Program-made: the position numbers and the translations under genes
Shown: positions 60,413 through 64,000 of the stretch, in pieces
Numbering within the stretch: position 1 is the stretch's first letter
Layout of the letters: each line of letters opens with the position of its first letter
Notes under the pieces: generated by a model
Told to the model about the DNA's origin: nothing
Databases searched by the model: none
The model's input: the letters and a program-made list of their open reading frames with translations, nothing else
NCBI RefSeq assembly: GCF_005889725.1
Contig: NZ_VCKX01000023.1
Location: 1-64,000, forward strand
Direction of reading: 5' to 3'
DNA: 64,000 bases
Source: Nonomuraea zeae
GTDB taxonomy: Bacteria; Actinomycetota; Actinomycetes; Streptosporangiales; Streptosporangiaceae

Positions 60413-60928
60413 GTGACGAAGCATGCGATCTCCCCGCAGACGGGCATCCTGGGCGACGCGTTCGCCTGCGACTGCGGCGCCGTGCTCGCCGGGCGGATGA
60501 CGGCCGAGCTGCACGCCGCCGAGAACGGCCTGTGCTCGGCCTGTCTAGGCACCACCACGGAGGAGCTGGCTCCCGGCCTGGCGCGCGGGTGCTCGTCCTG
60601 CGTGGCGACCGGCCGCCGTAAGGAGCAGATCACATGGCAGCTCGCCTACGCCGAGGCCGAGCAGCTGATCACCATGAGCGTCGTGCGCGGGATCGTGGCG
60701 GGCTTCGACGGGCCGTTCCGGCTGTCGGAGGTGGCCGACACGGTCAGGGCCGGCCTGGGCGTGCCCGCCGGGCGGTTGCCGGTCGGGCCCCGGGTGCGCG
60801 ACCTGCTGCTGGAGCTGCAGGTGGCGGGCGAGATCACCATGCTGTCGGCGCCCGACGAGATGGTCGGCACGGACATGGTCCTCTACCGCGACCCCCAGTG
60901 GCAACGCGCCCGCACACTCGGCCTCTGA
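60413..60928 (+). CDS. Cys-rich (zinc-ribbon-like) protein of unknown function
   Basis: A 171-residue protein with three cysteine pairs in the first 63 residues (Cys19/21, Cys41/44, Cys60/63), which could bind one or two zinc ions, followed by a helical domain with a wHTH-like pattern (FRLSEVADTVRAGLG, VRDLLLELQVAGEITML). It may bind nucleic acid. TAGAGT at 60400-60405 ends 7 bases before GTG 60413, predicting a leaderless transcript. The stop sits in a 16-bp duplication. Confidence 0.75.
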   Translation: MTKHAISPQTGILGDAFACDCGAVLAGRMTAELHAAENGLCSACLGTTTEELAPGLARGCSSCVATGRRKEQITWQLAYAEAEQLITMSVVRGIVAGFDGPFRLSEVADTVRAGLGVPAGRLPVGPRVRDLLLELQVAGEITMLSAPDEMVGTDMVLYRDPQWQRARTLGL

Positions 60929-60950
60929 CCCCGGCGGCCTCTGACTTCCG
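60919..60950. repeat. 16-bp duplication over the stop of the Cys-rich gene
   Basis: CGGCCTCTGACCCCGG (60919-60934) and CGGCCTCTGACTTCCG (60935-60950) share their first 11 bases exactly; the first includes the TGA at 60926. Confidence 0.7.
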
Positions 60951-60957
60951 CTTCGCC

Positions 60958-61752
60958 CTAAGCGCGGCAGATGATCTCGCCGTGCAGGAGCGACAGCCAG
61001 CCGTCCTCGGCGGCCGCCCACTCCAGCCACCCCTCCGAGATCCGCCGCAGGTCCGCCTCCGTCGCGGCGCCGTCGGTGAGTGCCTGCTCGGCCATGGCGG
61101 AGTGCAGGACCCGATCGGCCCACATCCCGCCCCACCACGCCCGGTCTTCCGGCGTGGCGAAGCACCAGGTGGAGGAGGTGGCGGTGATGTCGGTGAAACC
61201 GGCCGCCCTGGCCCACGACAGCAGCCGCCGCCCGGCGTCCGGCTCGCCGCCGTTGCCCCGGGCGAGCTTCTGGTAGAGCGCCAGCCACTCGTCCAGCGCC
61301 GGCAGCCGCGGATACCAGGCGAACGCCGAGTAGTCGCTGTCGCGCACGGCCACGAACCCCGTCGGCTTGGTCACCCGCCGCATCTCCCGCAACGCCTGCA
61401 CCGGGTCGGCCACGTGCTGCAGCACCTGGTGCGCGTGAACCACGCAGAAGGTGTCGTCGGCGAAGTCCAGCGCGTGCACGTCCGCGACCGCGAAGTCGAC
61501 ATTGGACAGCCCCCTGGCCCGCACCTCGGCCCTGGCCAGGTCCAGCGCCTCCTCGCTCACCTCGGAGGCCGTCACGTGCCCGGTCAGCTCAGCCAGCTCG
61601 GCGGTGATGGTGCCCGGGCCACTGCCCACGTCCAGCACCTTCATGTGCGGCTTGAGGTGGGGCAGCAGGTACGCGGCCGAGTTCGCCGCCGTGCGCCAGC
61701 GGTGTGAGCGCAGCACGGACTCGTGGTGGCCATGGGTGTAGACGGCATCCAT
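60958..61752 (-). CDS. Class I SAM-dependent methyltransferase (UbiE-like)
   Basis: A 264-residue methyltransferase with motif I VLDVGSGPGTITAELAE (about 39-55), the acidic SAM-ribose contact in TASEVSEEALDLA and motif post-I VVHAHQVLQHVADPVQALREM. It methylates an unknown small molecule or quinone-like compound. The ATG at 61752 is followed by HGHHESVLRSHRWRT, a common start for this subgroup. The promoter region to 61830 is shared with the deformylase gene. Confidence 0.92.
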   Translation of the reverse strand: MDAVYTHGHHESVLRSHRWRTAANSAAYLLPHLKPHMKVLDVGSGPGTITAELAELTGHVTASEVSEEALDLARAEVRARGLSNVDFAVADVHALDFADDTFCVVHAHQVLQHVADPVQALREMRRVTKPTGFVAVRDSDYSAFAWYPRLPALDEWLALYQKLARGNGGEPDAGRRLLSWARAAGFTDITATSSTWCFATPEDRAWWGGMWADRVLHSAMAEQALTDGAATEADLRRISEGWLEWAAAEDGWLSLLHGEIICRA

Positions 61753-61907
61753 CCCGGAACTCCTTCGTTCGCTTCCGATGCGGCCACCTTAGCGCTTGTC
61801 TCAGCATACAAGAGAGAATGTCTTGATATATGAGACCGAATCAGACCATCGCCCGCCGCTCGTACACTTGTCGCGGAAACATCCGCCATCCAGGAGAGGC
61901 GTTGGTC

Positions 61908-62447
61908 GTGGGAGAGGTCCGGCCGATCGTGCACGTGGGCGACCCGGTGCTGCATCATCCGTGCGAGCCGGTCACCCGGTTCGACGGCGAGCTGGCCACG
62001 CTGGTCGACGACATGTTCGCGAGCATGTACGCCGCCGACGGCGTGGGGCTGGCGGCCAACCAGATCGGGGTGCCGCTGCGCGTGTTCATCTACGACTGCC
62101 CCGACGCGGAGGGCGAGCGCCACAAGGGCGTCGTCGTCAACCCCGAGCTGGAGCTGCCCGGGATCGGCGAGCGCCGCCTCGACCCCGACGACGAGGGCTG
62201 CCTGTCGGTGCCCGGCCAGTACGCGCCACTCCCCCGCCCCGACCGCGCCACCGTGCGCGGCTTCGACGCGGCGGGCGAGCCCGTGACGGTCACCGGCACC
62301 GGGCTGCTGGCCCGCTGCCTCCAGCACGAGACCGACCACCTCGACGGCCACCTCTACATCGACCGGCTGCCGGCCAAGACGCGCAAGCAGGTGCTGGCCG
62401 CGTACCGGGAAGCTCACTCCGCTATAGCGGACATTTCATCGCTATAG
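61908..62447 (+). CDS. def: Peptide deformylase
   Basis: A 179-residue metalloenzyme that removes the formyl group from new proteins. Motif 1 GVGLAANQ (45-52), motif 2 EGCLS (96-100, Cys98) and motif 3 HETDH (His140, Glu141, His144) are all intact. GTG 61908 has AGGAGAGG 8 bases before it; a TTG at 61902 is too close. Actinomycetes usually have several def genes; this one is not beside fmt. Its stop codon lies within the operator of the downstream XRE-cupin gene. Confidence 0.95.
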   Translation: MGEVRPIVHVGDPVLHHPCEPVTRFDGELATLVDDMFASMYAADGVGLAANQIGVPLRVFIYDCPDAEGERHKGVVVNPELELPGIGERRLDPDDEGCLSVPGQYAPLPRPDRATVRGFDAAGEPVTVTGTGLLARCLQHETDHLDGHLYIDRLPAKTRKQVLAAYREAHSAIADISSL

Positions 62448-62451
62448 TGGA
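62418..62451 (+). promoter_or_regulatory. Twin palindromes and promoter of the XRE-cupin gene
   Basis: A perfect 14-bp palindrome TCCGCTATAGCGGA (62418-62431) and an imperfect copy ATCGCTATAGTGGA (62438-62451) are 20 bases apart, two helical turns. TATAGT (62443-62448) in the second copy is a good -10 and would place the transcript start at the ATG (62455). The def stop TAG is part of the second copy. Confidence 0.85.
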
Positions 62452-62454
62452 GGA

Positions 62455-63066
62455 ATGCAAGGCGAAGGAGTTCTGTCCAGCGGGCTGTCGATGGCCGCTC
62501 TGGGGACGCGGATCCGCACCGAGCGCCGCGCGCGCGGGCTGTCCGTGGAGCGGCTGGCGGAGCTGAGCGGCATCAGCAGGAGCATGGTGTCGGAGGTCGA
62601 GCGGGGCACGAAGACGCCGACGGTGCTGGTGCTCGACCGGCTGGCCACGGCGCTCGGCACCTCGATCGCCCGGCTGCTCGACGAGCCCGCGCACGGGGCG
62701 ATGCGGGTGCTGCGCCACTCCGAGCAGCGGGTCCTGCGCGACCCCTCCGGGTGGGAGCGCCGCGTGCTGTCGCCGGTGCTGGGGGACGTGGAGTTCGAGT
62801 TCATGCGGACGACCATCGGCCCCGGCGTGGACGCGGGCGAGTTCGCGCCGCACGCGCCGGGTTCGCGGGAATACCTCGCCGTCGAGCACGGCAGCCTGCT
62901 GCTGACCATCGACGGGCGGGCGTACCGGCTGGACACGGGCGATTCCGCGTACTACCCGGGCGACTGCCGCCACGCCTACGCCAACGACGGCACGACCGAC
63001 TGCGTCTACTACCTCGCCATGGAACTGGGCGCCGGTCAGCACCACCAAGGGGGACATCATGGATGA
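62455..63066 (+). CDS. XRE-family regulator with C-terminal cupin domain
   Basis: A 203-residue one-component regulator. The helix-turn-helix is at about 16-70 (RRARGLSVERLAELSGISRS) and a cupin_2 sensor domain at about 110-190 (GEFAPHAPGSREYLAVEHGS, GDSAYYPGDCRHAYAN). Such proteins (PuuR/SutR style) sense a small metabolite. It overlaps the decarboxylase gene by 8 bases and has its own twin palindrome, so it probably controls itself and the decarboxylase. Confidence 0.93.
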   Translation: MQGEGVLSSGLSMAALGTRIRTERRARGLSVERLAELSGISRSMVSEVERGTKTPTVLVLDRLATALGTSIARLLDEPAHGAMRVLRHSEQRVLRDPSGWERRVLSPVLGDVEFEFMRTTIGPGVDAGEFAPHAPGSREYLAVEHGSLLLTIDGRAYRLDTGDSAYYPGDCRHAYANDGTTDCVYYLAMELGAGQHHQGGHHG

Positions 63067-64000
63067 GCTGCGCCGAGCCGGCGCCACCGCCGCCGCCATC
63101 GCGGCCGACCATCTCGCGAGCATCGCCGACCGGCCGGTGTGGCGGCCGGTGCCCGAGGCGGAGCGCGGCTGGCTGAGCGGCCAGGAGCTGCCCGAGACCG
63201 GCCGCCCGCTCGACGACCTCCTGGAGGACGCGCGGGCGCACGTGCTGCCGTACCCGATGGGCAACGGGCACCCCCGTTTCTTCGGCTGGGTCAACTCGCC
63301 GCCCAGCCCCGCGGGCGTGCTCGTCGAGCCGCTGGCCGCGGCCTTCAACCCGAGCTGCGCCGGCGGCGACCACGCCGGGCCGCACCTGGAGCGCGCGGTG
63401 GTGCGCTGGCTGGCCGACCTGGTCGGCTTCCCGCATCCGCCCGGCGGCGGGCTGCTGACCAGCGGGGCGTCCATGGCCACGATCATCTGCCTGGCCACCG
63501 CCCGTCAGCGGGCCGCGCTCGCCGACGGCTGGGACGCCCGCGAGGAGGGGCTGGCCGGACGCCCACCCATGATCATGTACGTCACCGAGGAAGGCCACAG
63601 CTGCCTGCACAAGGCGGCCCAGCTCCTCGGCCTGGGGGCGCGGCACGTGCGCACGGTGCCGGTGGACGGCGCGTACCGGATGGACGTCGGCGCGCTCCGT
63701 GCCATGATCGCGCAGGACGTGGCCGCAGGCCTGCGGCCGTTCTGCGTGGCGGGCAGCGCCGGCACGGTCAACTCCGGCGCGATCGACCCGCTCGGCGAGA
63801 TCGCCGACGTGGCCGCCGAGCACGGGCTCTGGTTCCACGTGGACGGCGCCTACGGCGCGCTCGGCGTCCTGGCCGACGGCGCCGCGCCGCGGTACGAGGG
63901 CCTCGACCGGGCCGACTCGCTGGCCCTGGATCCGCACAAGTGGCTCGGCGTCCCGGTGGGCTGCGGCTGCGCGCTGCTGCGCGACCCGGCCGCCGCGCGG
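63059..64000 (+). CDS. PLP-dependent group II decarboxylase, 3'-truncated by window edge
   Basis: The first 314 residues of an aspartate-aminotransferase-fold decarboxylase (aromatic-amino-acid, glutamate or diaminobutyrate type). GHPRFFGWVNSPPSP and FNPSCAGGDHAGPHLE match the substrate region, SGASMATIICLATAR binds PLP phosphate, WFHVDGAYG gives the PLP-nitrogen Asp and Lys294 in DPHKWL is the Schiff-base lysine. ATG 63059 overlaps the regulator stop (ATGGATGA). The stop codon is beyond 64000. It makes an amine from an amino acid; the exact substrate cannot be read. Confidence 0.93.
   Translation, partial: MDELRRAGATAAAIAADHLASIADRPVWRPVPEAERGWLSGQELPETGRPLDDLLEDARAHVLPYPMGNGHPRFFGWVNSPPSPAGVLVEPLAAAFNPSCAGGDHAGPHLERAVVRWLADLVGFPHPPGGGLLTSGASMATIICLATARQRAALADGWDAREEGLAGRPPMIMYVTEEGHSCLHKAAQLLGLGARHVRTVPVDGAYRMDVGALRAMIAQDVAAGLRPFCVAGSAGTVNSGAIDPLGEIADVAAEHGLWFHVDGAYGALGVLADGAAPRYEGLDRADSLALDPHKWLGVPVGCGCALLRDPAAAR

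Overview
The window is about 72% G+C by eye, with many GTG starts, dense 4-base start/stop overlaps (ATGA, GTGA) and gene families typical of filamentous actinomycetes: DUF3311 with MctP, an ECF42-type sigma factor with a DGPF protein, a formylglycine-generating enzyme, and tandem STAS antagonists. I infer a chromosomal segment of a Streptosporangiaceae-like (for example Nonomuraea-like) organism. No rRNA, tRNA, insertion sequence, CRISPR array or phage module was seen.

Layout. 0-4.1 kb: truncated P450, SDR, TetR and a family-39 glycosyltransferase. 4.2-11.3 kb: a large secreted subtilase, a secreted DUF4394 protein, a CocE-type hydrolase and a WYL regulator. 11.3-15.7 kb: SDR, then a VOC/CMD pair, then DUF3311-MctP carboxylate uptake. 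15.7-21.8 kb: DUF6285, CPBP protease, acyl-CoA dehydrogenase and phosphotransferase (an LvaABC-like set), an ABC exporter, TetR and a membrane protein. 22-28.5 kb: small lipoprotein, YihY-DGPF-ECF42 operon, two STAS proteins, amidase and a dehalogenase-like hydrolase. 28.6-32.7 kb: beta-helix protein, MFS pump with MarR, methyltransferase.

32.8-37.5 kb holds the strongest candidate for a new system: four tightly coupled genes encoding a coiled-coil protein, a Cas4/Dna2-like iron-sulfur RecB-family nuclease, a large unknown protein and an SF1 UPF1/DNA2-like helicase. It reads as a Dna2 enzyme split over separate subunits with two unknown partners.

37.5-46.8 kb: double GNAT, STAS, MFS/TetR with paired operators, an anti-sigma-type ATPase, Ppx/GppA, an aberrant P450, and FGE coupled to a MurG-like glycosyltransferase. 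46.9-50 kb: three tandem paralogous two-TM proteins and the frameshifted tail of an MMPL transporter. 50.1-56.8 kb: two-component system, NACHT NTPase, PrpE. 56.9-64 kb: paired nucleotidyltransferases, GNAT with a leader ORF, two unknown genes, methyltransferase, peptide deformylase, XRE-cupin regulator, and a PLP decarboxylase cut by the window end.

A pattern runs through the window: at seven genes (stops near 11.30, 13.48, 28.42, 37.45, 46.92, 58.37 and 60.93 kb) a short tandem duplication spans the stop codon, and the spacing I measured is not a multiple of three in any case. Several promoters (MarR, XRE, acyl-CoA dehydrogenase, Cys-rich protein) look leaderless.
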